In this document: positions 44,349-53,049 of the stretch, piece after piece
How the letters are laid out: every line of letters starts with the position of its first letter
Position numbering within the stretch: position 1 is the stretch's first letter
Origin: Thermoanaerobaculia bacterium
GTDB taxonomy: Bacteria > Acidobacteriota > Thermoanaerobaculia > Multivoradales > JAIOJS01
DNA: 64,000 nt
Assembly (NCBI GenBank): GCA_030429235.1
Contig: JAUIDB010000013.1
Span: 62,001 to 126,000 of the forward strand
Direction of reading: 5' to 3'
The notes under the pieces: generated by a model
What the model was told of the DNA's origin: nothing
Seen by the model: the letters and a program-made list of their open reading frames with translations, nothing else
The model's database searches: none
Position numbers and translations under genes: made by a program

Positions 44349-44952
44349 GCTGTCGGTACTCAGGATAACCGCGGTAGTCCATCCAACGCACCTGGATCCC
44401 TGCGACCTCGAACCGGTGCTCGTCGATGTAGCTTCGCGCCGCCGGACCACTGAGGTACTCGGTGCAGCCGTTTAGATGGCAGAGTTCGATCAGGCGCTGC
44501 TGACGATCGCTGGAAAGCTCGAACTCGGAAACCGACTTCAACACGGTCGAGATGCCCAGGACCTCGCAGATCTCGCGCAGGAACAGCTCATTGACCTGGG
44601 ATAGTCGTCGAAACTCGGCTGCACGAGCGTAGAGTCCACTCAGCCAGGGAAAGACCTCGTCGAAGCCCCCAGCCCGCGCGTAGTAAGTCTGGAGGGAACG
44701 CAGGTGTTTGTCGGCCCATCTCGGGTCCGCGATTTTCACCTGATCCACTCGCTGTCCGAAGCGCCCCTTCGTGGCCACCGGTATCGTCAGCCAGAGGGTT
44801 CCGTCCGGAACGCAGACTCGGTTCCGGTTCCGCCACCCGTGCTTTGCGTACGCCACATCGTCGTACATCACGAAGACGTCCACCGAGTCGATGAGATCGA
44901 AATAACCCTTCCAGGGGATGTAGGCGGACTGAATCACACCGAGCGCAGGCAC
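44245..44952 (-). CDS. WbqC-like family protein
   Basis: A 235-aa protein of the WbqC family, found in polysaccharide loci and of unproven biochemistry. The family start IQSAYIPWKGYFDLIDSVD, the YAKHGWRNRNRV segment and LTIPVATKGRFGQRV are clear. LELCHLNGCTEYLSG- and SILDLLLNQG-type segments follow toward the C-terminus. It lies 87 nt after wecE on the same strand and overlaps the convergent membrane-protein gene by 104 nt. WbqC neighbours are often nucleotide-sugar aminotransferases, as here, so the two may act in the same amino-sugar pathway. Confidence 0.88.
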   Translation of the reverse strand: MPALGVIQSAYIPWKGYFDLIDSVDVFVMYDDVAYAKHGWRNRNRVCVPDGTLWLTIPVATKGRFGQRVDQVKIADPRWADKHLRSLQTYYARAGGFDEVFPWLSGLYARAAEFRRLSQVNELFLREICEVLGISTVLKSVSEFELSSDRQQRLIELCHLNGCTEYLSGPAARSYIDEHRFEVAGIQVRWMDYRGYPEYRQLTKGPFLHEVSILDLLLNQGFAGARRKFRRVSSP

Positions 44953-45039
44953 GATCGAATCTCCTAGCCTCTCGACTCGAACTTGGTTCCCGGTGCTCGA
45001 GAAGTCTCCAGGAGCGGGGGTGGAGAGAACTGAAGACGC

Positions 45040-46185
45040 CTACTCAACGTTGCGGTAGAACCCCTCGATCGCATCGGCGACACACTCTACTTCCTCCAAG
45101 CCATCGAACAGTGGTAGGCGCACCAATCGTTCAGAATCACGGGTGGTCACTCGATCTTCCCCATGAAAGCGACCGAATCGCACTCCGGCGGGCGACGAAT
45201 GGAGGGGCAGGTAGTGGAACACAGCGTGAACTCCCTGGTCCGCAAGGTAGGAAAGGAACGCGGTACGCTCGGCCAGATCCTTCACCTTTACCCAGAAGAT
45301 GTGACCGTTGTGCGTCGACCCTTCCGGTACCCTCGCGACCTCCAGTCGACCGCCGTCCACCAAGGGATCGAGTCGCTGCCGGTAGGCATCCCAGATGCGC
45401 AGTCGGGCCTCGGTCAGTTCACGACCCCGCTCCAGTTGCGCGAGCAGAAAGGCCGCCGTCAATTCGCTCGCGACGTAGGAAGAACCGATGTCTCTCCAAG
45501 TGTACTTGTCGATCTCCCCTCGGAAGAACCGAGCACGATCCGTCCCCTTCTCCCAGATCACTTCAGCCCTTCCGACTTGATCCGCACTCGACACCAGAAG
45601 CGCCCCACCCTCCCCACATTGGAGGTTTTTGGTCTCGTGAAAGCTGAAACACCCATAATCACCGAGGGTGCCACACAGCCGTTCTCCGTACTTCGAGAAA
45701 ATCGCTTGGGCCGCATCCTCGACGACCACGAGGTCGTGGCTTCGCGCTAGCTGGTTTAGAGCGTCCATGTCGCAGGGCACGCCTGCGTAGTGCAACGCCA
45801 CGATGACTCGGGTCCGAGGACCGATCGCTGCCGCGACTGCCTCGGGATCGATGTTCATCGTGGAAGCACGAACGTCTACAAACACCAGTCGAGCACCACA
45901 ACGAACGAAGGCGGTCGCAGTCGACGAGAATCCGAACGAAGGCAGGATCACCTCGTCCCCCGGCTCGAGCCGACAGAGGAGCGCCGCCATTTCCAGAGCG
46001 TGGGTCCCCGAAGTCGTAACCAGAGCGGCAGGGACTTCAAAGCGCTGACGGAGCCAGCTACCGCATCGGCGCGAGAACTCCCCGCCTCCCGAGAACTTCC
46101 GCCTGCGGAGAACCTCCAATAGGTAGGACTCCTCGTGGCCGGTGACCGCCGGACGGTTGAAGGGTATGTTCTTCTGCTCTGGCAT
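45040..46185 (-). CDS. wecE: dTDP-4-amino-4,6-dideoxygalactose transaminase
   Basis: A 381-aa PLP aminotransferase of the DegT/DnrJ/EryC1 family that would make TDP-Fuc4N for surface glycans. It follows E. coli WecE (RffA) closely: IPFNRPAVTGHE at the start, the VVVEDAAQ Asp (157), the PLP-lysine in CFSFHETKN (Lys186), and EKGTDRARFFRGEIDKYTWR. The last of these is characteristic of WecE within the superfamily. The ATG at 46185 overlaps the stop of the upstream TPR gene as TGATG, so it is coupled to that gene. WbqC follows. Confidence 0.92.
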   Translation of the reverse strand: MPEQKNIPFNRPAVTGHEESYLLEVLRRRKFSGGGEFSRRCGSWLRQRFEVPAALVTTSGTHALEMAALLCRLEPGDEVILPSFGFSSTATAFVRCGARLVFVDVRASTMNIDPEAVAAAIGPRTRVIVALHYAGVPCDMDALNQLARSHDLVVVEDAAQAIFSKYGERLCGTLGDYGCFSFHETKNLQCGEGGALLVSSADQVGRAEVIWEKGTDRARFFRGEIDKYTWRDIGSSYVASELTAAFLLAQLERGRELTEARLRIWDAYRQRLDPLVDGGRLEVARVPEGSTHNGHIFWVKVKDLAERTAFLSYLADQGVHAVFHYLPLHSSPAGVRFGRFHGEDRVTTRDSERLVRLPLFDGLEEVECVADAIEGFYRNVE

Positions 46186-47741
46186 CAGGGACGACACCCG
46201 AGCTCGGCTCGGAAGTAACGATCGTAAACCGCCCGCAGTTGCGTCACACGCTCCACAGGGTACTGCGTCGAGGCCGCTTCGAGGGCGGCACCCTGCCACT
46301 CCGCCGCCTCCTCGCAGTGTCCCATCTCGGCCAGCGCCAGTGCCACGGTCTCGGCGTGCGAGACCGTCGGTCGGGCTTCGTAGACCGCTCGGGCCAGGCC
46401 GAAGGCTCGGTCCCCGTTCCTCAGCTCGAGGACCGGAAGCGACGCCAGGAGGCGGGCGAGGAGATGCGCGATGTTGCCCGAGGAAGGCAACAGCTGGTGA
46501 GCGCTCTCGACCCCGGACAGCGCCTCCTCGTACCGTTCGGCAGCGGTCCGTGCTTTGGCCAGTTCGATATGGGCGGCCTCATCGGAGGGAGCGAGGTCGA
46601 CGACGATCTCGAGTCCGGCGATGGCCTCCGGCAGGTTCCCGACTCCTCGCTGCGCCTCGGCCAACAGCCGGCGGGCCTCGGTGTCCCGGGGATTCCCGGC
46701 CACGACCTGGGACAGCAGTTCTACCGCCTCCTCGTAGGCACCGGTGTGCTGACGGAGCCGCGCGAGATTGAACACGGCGGTGAGATTGGTGGGATCGAGT
46801 TGTGTAGCCCGTTCGAGGTCGGCCAGGGCTTGATCTACCAGTCCGAGGCTGGTCGCCGCCGCGGCGCGGTCCGACAGAGCCCTCACGCTGTCGGGAGCCG
46901 CTGCTACCGCCTCGTCGAACGCCGCCATCGCCTCTTCGAATCGGCTCGCCCGAAAGGCGGAACGCCCCCGGATCAGGGCCAGTCGCTCTCCCCGTGCCGC
47001 CGACGCCACCTCCTCGAGGAACGGGTCGTCCGGGCGAATCCCCACCAATCCCCGCTGCTCGAGATGCTCCTGTGCCTTCTCGCGGTCGCCCAACCCTCGG
47101 TAGGCCAGAGCCAGGGAGTAGTGCAGGCGGTTGGCGTCCGGCACCCGCTCCAACACCGACTGCAGACGCTCCACTGCTCCGCCGAAGTCTCCGCGATCGA
47201 GAGCGAGCTCTCCCAGCGCGGCCTGGGCGGCGAGGTTCTCGGGCTGACGCAGCAGTACCTCCTGCAGCATCACCTCAGCCACCTCGTTCTTGCCGATCTC
47301 CCGCCAGGCCAGGGCGATCCGCAAGCGCGACAGGGTCGAGTCCTGGTCGAGCGACAGAGAGTTCCGGAAGTCGGTGATGGCGTCCTCGTAGCGACCCATT
47401 TCCACCAGAACCATGCCGCGCGCGTAGGGCCAACGGGGGTCACCAGGTACCCACTCCTGCCCGAGAGAGTAGGCCGTCAGGGCGGCATCCCGAAGCTCGT
47501 AGGCATGGTACGCGATGGCGAGGTCCCAGAGGCGCTCCATGCGCTCCTCCATCGTCGCCGCATCGGAAGTCCAGGTCTCGATCGTCCAGCTCCGCGCACG
47601 CTCCAGCTGCTCAGCAACCACCGGTTCCAGGCCATCGAGTTGCACCACCGGCAGCCGATCGACCGGAGCTTCGATCTCCTCCGCGACCGCCAACCCTGCC
47701 AGTAGCGACCCCAACAGCCCCACACCATACATCCACCTCAC
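46185..47741 (-). CDS. Exported TPR-repeat protein
   Basis: A 518-aa protein with a signal peptide (residues 1-19, LLGSLLAGLAVAEE) and a mostly helical body of about ten TPR units (for example AQAALGELALDRGDFGGAVERL and AVFNLARLRQHTGAYEEAVELL, each trimmed to motif length). The likely start is GTG at 47741, which overlaps the stop of the upstream ASPIC gene as GTGA. An ATG at 47732 three codons on is the alternative. The stop overlaps the wecE start by 1 nt. The protein is probably a periplasmic scaffold for the ASPIC protein encoded before it. TPR/ASPIC pairs are frequent in Acidobacteriota and Planctomycetota. Confidence 0.82.
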   Translation of the reverse strand: MRWMYGVGLLGSLLAGLAVAEEIEAPVDRLPVVQLDGLEPVVAEQLERARSWTIETWTSDAATMEERMERLWDLAIAYHAYELRDAALTAYSLGQEWVPGDPRWPYARGMVLVEMGRYEDAITDFRNSLSLDQDSTLSRLRIALAWREIGKNEVAEVMLQEVLLRQPENLAAQAALGELALDRGDFGGAVERLQSVLERVPDANRLHYSLALAYRGLGDREKAQEHLEQRGLVGIRPDDPFLEEVASAARGERLALIRGRSAFRASRFEEAMAAFDEAVAAAPDSVRALSDRAAAATSLGLVDQALADLERATQLDPTNLTAVFNLARLRQHTGAYEEAVELLSQVVAGNPRDTEARRLLAEAQRGVGNLPEAIAGLEIVVDLAPSDEAAHIELAKARTAAERYEEALSGVESAHQLLPSSGNIAHLLARLLASLPVLELRNGDRAFGLARAVYEARPTVSHAETVALALAEMGHCEEAAEWQGAALEAASTQYPVERVTQLRAVYDRYFRAELGCRP

Positions 47742-49420
47742 GGCGTACCCTCCACATACCATCGTCCCGGTTCCAACTGCGACCACCGCACCTTTTCCTC
47801 TCGCCACACCACGTCGATCGACGCCGGCACCTCTCCCAGTCCCACGACGACGCTGGGTGGGTGAGACGAGAGATAGCTGCCGCCCACTCGGACCCGTCGC
47901 ACCCAAAGCCGCTCGGCGTGGTGGACGGCGACGGGTCGTCCTTCTCGGACCTCGAAGGGAACCAGACCCACCCAGCGACCAGAGTTCTCTTCGGCGGTCC
48001 GTCGATTCAGATAAAGAGCCGCTCGTCCAGAGTTGTTGTTGACGACGACATCCTGGTCGCCGTCGGCGTCGATGTCGCTGACCGCCAGCCCCCTCCCGAC
48101 CCGGAGGAGAGGTGGATCCGTGGGACCCCCGGTCATCTGAAATCGACCTCGACCGTCGTTCAACGCCAGACGGTCCAACTGCCCTAGAGGAAACGGATCC
48201 GCCTCGCCCGCTCCCGCTTCCGGTAGCTTGACGGCACCATTGGCCACGATGAGGTCGAGGTCGCCATCGAGTTCGACGTCGAGCCATCCGACGCCAAAGC
48301 CCGTATCCGCCTGGCTCGGTGCTCCCAGTCCCGTCTCGAGCGATCGGTCCTCGAAGAAGTCGCCGCTCCGTTCGTAGAAGGTGTTCGACTCCCCGGTGAG
48401 ATGGGTCAGAATGAGGTCGTCATCTCCATCTCCGTCGACGTCGGCCAGGCTCGCCCCCATACTGGCCTCCGGCTGTCCTCGGCGATTGACGGCCAGGCCA
48501 GACATCAGACCGTCCTCGACGAAGCGACCCTGCCCCTGGTTGAGCCACAAGTGATTCGCCGCACCGTCGTTGGCGACCAGAAAATCCAGGCGGCCGTCGT
48601 CGTCGAAGTCCTCGGCGGTCACTCCTAGCCCTGGTCCGGCCAGGGACGCCACTCCAGAAGGGCTCGAGACGTTCTCGAAGCTGCCCTGCCCCGTGTTGCG
48701 GTAGAGCAAATCACGCGTTGGAGGGTGAGCCGACGGCCCACAAAAATCGCGCCGAGAGGACTGCGCGTAGCACTCGATGTCGGCGGCGAGGTCGACTTCG
48801 ACGTAGCGCGTCACGAAGAGATCCAACCTGCCGTCACCGTCGAAGTCGGCAAAGACCGCTCCCGTGCCCCAGCCTTCGTCTCCGAGCCCGGCCTCCAGAC
48901 CGACTTCCTCGAAGGTGCCGTCGCCCCGATTCCGCCAGAGTTCGTCGCGCCCCAGGTTCGACACGAAGAGGTCGAGGTCACCATCGGCGTCGTAGTCCCC
49001 GGCCGCCACGCCCATGCCATAGCCCAGGCTCTCGATCTTCGAAGCCGCCGTGACGTCGACGAAACGGAGCGTCGAGGCACCGTCGGTTCCTGGGGTCGAA
49101 TCGTTGCGAAAGAGCCGATCCCGGGGCACTCCCGAGGCCGCGAACGGAATCGACGCCTTCTGCGGCGGCACCGCGTCGAGCATCGCGCCCTGCACCAGGT
49201 ACACGTCGAGGTCCCCATCGCCGTCGTAGTCGAACAGAGCCACGCCAGAACCGGTGACCTCGGCCAGCCGATAGGCTCCCGTCATCCCGTTGAAGTGCTC
49301 GAAGGCGAGTCCCGCGACTGTGGCCACATCCTGAAACGGAGCCTCCTCCGCGGCCACACTCTGGTAGCCGACCAGGACCAGACAGGCCCAAACCCAGGGG
49401 TCTCTCCTCCACCTCGCCAC
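47738..49420 (-). CDS. Secreted FG-GAP/VCBS beta-propeller protein, ASPIC/UnbV-like (CRTAC1 family)
   Basis: A 560-aa exported protein with signal peptide 1-24 (ending SVAAEE). The body is a beta-propeller of calcium-binding FG-GAP/VCBS repeats: FDYDGDGDLDVYLV, GDYDADGDLDLFVS, ADFDGDGRLDLFVT, EDFDDDGRLDFLVA, ADVDGDGDDDLIL, SDIDADGDQDVVV. The C-terminal ~90 residues have a shortened ASPIC-like domain (VRVGGSYLSSHPPSVVVGLG), weaker than in the protein at 59860. Function is unknown; related proteins bind Ca2+ and mediate surface interactions. It is the first gene of the ASPIC-TPR-wecE-WbqC operon, divergent from the TonB receptor. Confidence 0.85.
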   Translation of the reverse strand: MARWRRDPWVWACLVLVGYQSVAAEEAPFQDVATVAGLAFEHFNGMTGAYRLAEVTGSGVALFDYDGDGDLDVYLVQGAMLDAVPPQKASIPFAASGVPRDRLFRNDSTPGTDGASTLRFVDVTAASKIESLGYGMGVAAGDYDADGDLDLFVSNLGRDELWRNRGDGTFEEVGLEAGLGDEGWGTGAVFADFDGDGRLDLFVTRYVEVDLAADIECYAQSSRRDFCGPSAHPPTRDLLYRNTGQGSFENVSSPSGVASLAGPGLGVTAEDFDDDGRLDFLVANDGAANHLWLNQGQGRFVEDGLMSGLAVNRRGQPEASMGASLADVDGDGDDDLILTHLTGESNTFYERSGDFFEDRSLETGLGAPSQADTGFGVGWLDVELDGDLDLIVANGAVKLPEAGAGEADPFPLGQLDRLALNDGRGRFQMTGGPTDPPLLRVGRGLAVSDIDADGDQDVVVNNNSGRAALYLNRRTAEENSGRWVGLVPFEVREGRPVAVHHAERLWVRRVRVGGSYLSSHPPSVVVGLGEVPASIDVVWREEKVRWSQLEPGRWYVEGTP

Positions 49421-49589
49421 CGCAGGAAGGTAGCACGAATCGAAGCGTCATGTTCGCTCGGGCCGGACTGGCGCCGAGTTTGTTCTAGGACAAGGTTTGG
49501 ATTGCCCACTGCGTGTACCTTGTGGCCGAGGGTGGCCACGGCCATCCAGATCTCGGCACCAAAGCACTCGAACCCACGAGGCCCACCTG

Positions 49590-51872
49590 ATGCGATACAA
49601 CCACTTCACCGCCCTCGCTACTCTGTCGCTCCTGCTCGGCGGAGTTCTTTACGCCGACTCGAGACCCGCGCACGCGGCCACCGACGACGCCGTCAGCTCG
49701 GCACGGGACGAGACAACCGAGGAGGAGGCCAGGGCCGCGGCCGGTAGCCATCTGACGTTCCTCGACTCGATCACGCTCACCACCACCCGCGGTGAGCGAA
49801 CGGTCGGTGAGACCGCCGGATCGGTTACGGTCATCGATTCTCAGAGGATCGAGCGCGAGCTCGTGGGAACGGTGGAGGACCTGGTGCGGTACGAGCCCGG
49901 CGTCGATGTGGCGGGCGATGCCGATCGGCTCGGGCTCAACGGGTTCATCATCCGGGGCTTGGGTGGCAACCGGGTCTTGACGCTGGTCGACGGTGTACCC
50001 ACCTCGGAGCAGTTCGAGCGGGGACCGCTCTCCGTCCACCAGTTCCAGCTCGACCTCGAGTCGCTGCGTTCGGTCGAGATCGTGCGCAGCGCCAGTTCTC
50101 CGCTGTACGGTAGCGACGCGCTGGGAGGGCTCGTCGCGTTCACCACCAAGCGCCCCGTCGACTACCTGGCGGGACAACGCTCTCACCTCGAGCTCAGTAC
50201 CGGATACCGCGGCGCCTCCTCCGAGGCTCGTGTCACGGCGATCGGCGCCCTCGGCGGAGAGCATTGGTCCGGCAGTCTGCTCGTCTCCTCCCGTCGGGGT
50301 TCAGAAACCGACACCAAGGGTTCGGTAGCGACCGACGATTTCACCCGTACCGCTCCCAATCCGAGCGATCACGAGAATCGTTCCTTCGTGAGCCGAGTCG
50401 ACTACCGCATCAGCGATAGCAACCAACTGGGCCTGGCACTGGAGCACTTCGATTCCGAGGTGCATACGGACGCTCTTTCCTCACAGGGGAGGATCCTCAG
50501 CGGACGCTTCGTCGAAAACGTCAGGTCCGTCGACACCCAGGATCGATGGCGACTCAGCCTCGACCAGCAGATGCAAGCGGGTGCGATTCTCTTCGACACG
50601 CTGACCTGGCATGCCTTCAGCCAGAGGAGCAAAACCGAACAGGTGCTGACCGAGGAACGCGTTTCGTTCGGTGGCAATGTCCGAGACCGTCGCGGCCTCT
50701 TCACCTTCGAGCAGCAGTCCCTGGGAGGCGACCTCCAGCTGCGCAAGGGACTGCTCGGTTCGAGAGTCTCCCAGCTCCTGACCTACGGCATCTCAATGCA
50801 GTGGGACGACTTCGACATGCTCCGGGACCGTGAGGACACCGATCGCGGCACGGGGCAGCCAGTCAGAGGTTTCAGCCCCTATCCGACGAAGTACTTCCCG
50901 GAAAGCCAAACGACGCAACTCGGTCTCTTCTTCCAGGACGAGATCGATCTCTTCGACGGTCGACTGCGGTTGATCCCCGGGCTGCGCTACGACGACTACG
51001 AACTCGATCCGAGTCGGGCGGACGCCGTCTTCATCAGCGGCAACCCAGGCCAACCGAGTCCGGAGAAGTTCTCCGACCGCGACCTGTCCCCCAAGCTTGG
51101 TGTCGTCTTCGACACCGGCGCTACGATGACCCTGTTCGCTCAGTACGCTCGGGGCTTCCGCGCCCCTCCCTACAGCAACGTAAACGCCGGGTTCTCGAAC
51201 TTCTTTCTGGGCTACGCCACGGCTCCCAATCCCGACCTGCGACCCGAAACCAGCGACAACCTCGAACTCGGCGTACGCGGGCAGTGGGGCCGAGGCAGTG
51301 TCTCGGTCACCCTGTTCGACAATCGCTACGAAGACTTCATCGAACAGATCAACCTGGGCTTCATCCCGACGACCGGCCTCATCACCTTCCAGGCACAAAA
51401 CGTCGAGGCGGCGAGGACGAACGGGGTCGAAGCCACCGCCGATGCGGCTCTCGCCGGGCCCTGGAGCCTCCGCGGAAGCCTGGCCTGGATCGAGGGAGAG
51501 AACCGCGCGACCGGCGAACCGCTGAATTCCATCACCCCACCACAGGGCGTTCTCGGCCTGCACTACCTCCCCTCCTCGGATCGTTGGGGTGCCTCTCTGG
51601 TGGGGACCTTCACGACCGAGAAGAAGGCCTCGGACATCGATCGCACCAACTTCGACCAAGCCGGGATTCCCAGCTCAGAGGTGTTCGATCTAGTGCTGTT
51701 CGTCAACTTCCCGAACTCGCACCTGGCGCTGCAGGCCGGCCTGTACAACTTGACCGACGAGACCTACTGGAACTGGCCCAAGGTCGCTGGTCAGCCGGAG
51801 GGGTCGATCGAGCTGGATCGCTACACCCAGCCGGGCCGCAGCGTCTCGGTTGCCCTCCGCTGGCGCCACTGA
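49590..51872 (+). CDS. TonB-dependent receptor, haem/haemoglobin/transferrin-type
   Basis: A 760-aa outer-membrane receptor. ATG at 49590 gives a signal peptide (about 1-29, ending RPAHA). The plug domain spans about 60-190 (GSVTVIDSQRIERELVGT, RGLGGNRVLTLVDGVP). A 22-strand barrel follows, with the typical YARGFRAPPYSNVNAGF segment, DLRPETSDNLELGVRG, and the final strand SVALRWRH. The FRAP and NLTDETYWNW motifs are characteristic of the haemoglobin/transferrin/lactoferrin receptor subfamily, although FRAP-type sequences occur more broadly. An iron-type ABC operon follows 103 nt downstream, so iron or haem uptake is the best call. No TonB/ExbBD genes are nearby. Confidence 0.88.
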   Translation: MRYNHFTALATLSLLLGGVLYADSRPAHAATDDAVSSARDETTEEEARAAAGSHLTFLDSITLTTTRGERTVGETAGSVTVIDSQRIERELVGTVEDLVRYEPGVDVAGDADRLGLNGFIIRGLGGNRVLTLVDGVPTSEQFERGPLSVHQFQLDLESLRSVEIVRSASSPLYGSDALGGLVAFTTKRPVDYLAGQRSHLELSTGYRGASSEARVTAIGALGGEHWSGSLLVSSRRGSETDTKGSVATDDFTRTAPNPSDHENRSFVSRVDYRISDSNQLGLALEHFDSEVHTDALSSQGRILSGRFVENVRSVDTQDRWRLSLDQQMQAGAILFDTLTWHAFSQRSKTEQVLTEERVSFGGNVRDRRGLFTFEQQSLGGDLQLRKGLLGSRVSQLLTYGISMQWDDFDMLRDREDTDRGTGQPVRGFSPYPTKYFPESQTTQLGLFFQDEIDLFDGRLRLIPGLRYDDYELDPSRADAVFISGNPGQPSPEKFSDRDLSPKLGVVFDTGATMTLFAQYARGFRAPPYSNVNAGFSNFFLGYATAPNPDLRPETSDNLELGVRGQWGRGSVSVTLFDNRYEDFIEQINLGFIPTTGLITFQAQNVEAARTNGVEATADAALAGPWSLRGSLAWIEGENRATGEPLNSITPPQGVLGLHYLPSSDRWGASLVGTFTTEKKASDIDRTNFDQAGIPSSEVFDLVLFVNFPNSHLALQAGLYNLTDETYWNWPKVAGQPEGSIELDRYTQPGRSVSVALRWRH

Positions 51873-51975
51873 CGGCTGGCCAAGACCGGGGCATCGACCG
51901 GTACACTTCGTCGGGCCGGAGCTTCGGAGCTCAGGCACGATTCAGTTTCTAGTCGCTACGCTGGAGTACACCACC

Positions 51976-53049
51976 ATGGTTCGTTTACTACTCACCGGAT
52001 TGATCGTCAGCAGCCTCGTCGGATGTAGGCCCCAGAGCGGGGGCGACCGGGCGAGCGAGGCCTCGTCCTCGCCCGTCGAAGTCGAAACCGTCGCGCCAAT
52101 CGTCAACGTCTACTCGGCACGACACTACGACACCGATGACGAGGTCTACGCCGCGTTCGAGGCCGCGACCGGCATCGAGGTCAACGTCATCGACGGCAAC
52201 TCCGCCGCCCTGCTCGAGCGCCTCGCGCGCGAGGGGGAGAAAAGCCCGGCCGATCTCTTCGTCACGGTCGACGCCGGCCGCCTGTTTCAGGCCGAGGAGG
52301 CCGGCATCTTCGAACCGACCCGTTCGGAGGTCCTCGAACAACGGGTACCGGCCAGCCTGCGTCATCCCGAGGGGCTCTGGTTCGGAGTGACGAAACGAGC
52401 TCGGGTTATCGTCGTGGCCAAAGACCGAGTGGCGCCGGGGGCGGTCACGCGCTACGAGGACCTGGCCCAGCCCAAGTGGAAAGGCAAGGTGCTGATCCGC
52501 AGTTCGTCCAACGTGTACAACCAGTCCCTCCTCGGCTCCATTATCGCCGCGGGTGGTGAGGAAGCGGCCGAGGCCTGGTGCCGGGGCGTGGTGGACAACA
52601 TGGCACGCACACCCCAGGGCGGTGATCGGGACCAGATCCGGGCCGTCGCTGCCGGAGAGGGCGATGTCGCTGTGGTCAACTCCTACTATCTCGCCAAGAT
52701 GCTCGCTGCCGACAGCGACGAGGCGGACCGGGAAGCCGCCGCGGCGGTGCAGATCGTCTTCCCCAACCAGGACGATCGCGGTACCCACGTCAACATCTCG
52801 GGCGCGGGTGTCGTACGCGGGGCCCCCCATCGCGACAACGCGATCCGACTCCTCGAGTTCCTCACCGAACCGGAGTCTCAGGCGCTCTTCGCCGGCGGCA
52901 ACAAGGAGTACCCGGTGACCGCGTCGACCGAAACGGTGACGGAACTGGCCGCTTGGGGTGATTTCGAGGAGGACAAGGTCAACGCGGCGGTCTTCGGCAG
53001 CGAAGGACAGAAAGCGCTGCGGATCTTCGATCGCTGCGGCTGGCGTTGA
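51976..53049 (+). CDS. Fe(III)-type ABC transporter solute-binding lipoprotein (FbpA/FutA family)
   Basis: A 357-aa periplasmic ferric-ion binding protein. The N-terminus ends in a lipobox (SSLVGC), so it is probably a lipoprotein. The family core VNVYSARHYDTDDEVYAAF carries the first iron-site residues (Tyr in ARHY). The C-terminal lobe has the hallmark twin tyrosines in VVNSYYLAKML. A 103-nt gap separates it from the TonB receptor. Its stop overlaps the TTG start of the permease. It passes Fe3+ to the permease/ATPase pair. Confidence 0.9.
   Translation: MVRLLLTGLIVSSLVGCRPQSGGDRASEASSSPVEVETVAPIVNVYSARHYDTDDEVYAAFEAATGIEVNVIDGNSAALLERLAREGEKSPADLFVTVDAGRLFQAEEAGIFEPTRSEVLEQRVPASLRHPEGLWFGVTKRARVIVVAKDRVAPGAVTRYEDLAQPKWKGKVLIRSSSNVYNQSLLGSIIAAGGEEAAEAWCRGVVDNMARTPQGGDRDQIRAVAAGEGDVAVVNSYYLAKMLAADSDEADREAAAAVQIVFPNQDDRGTHVNISGAGVVRGAPHRDNAIRLLEFLTEPESQALFAGGNKEYPVTASTETVTELAAWGDFEEDKVNAAVFGSEGQKALRIFDRCGWR

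Noticed and set aside
47744-48287. N-terminal extension of the TPR protein frame
   Set aside because: It lies inside the ASPIC gene in another frame; the GTG overlap at 47741 and the signal peptide mark the real start.
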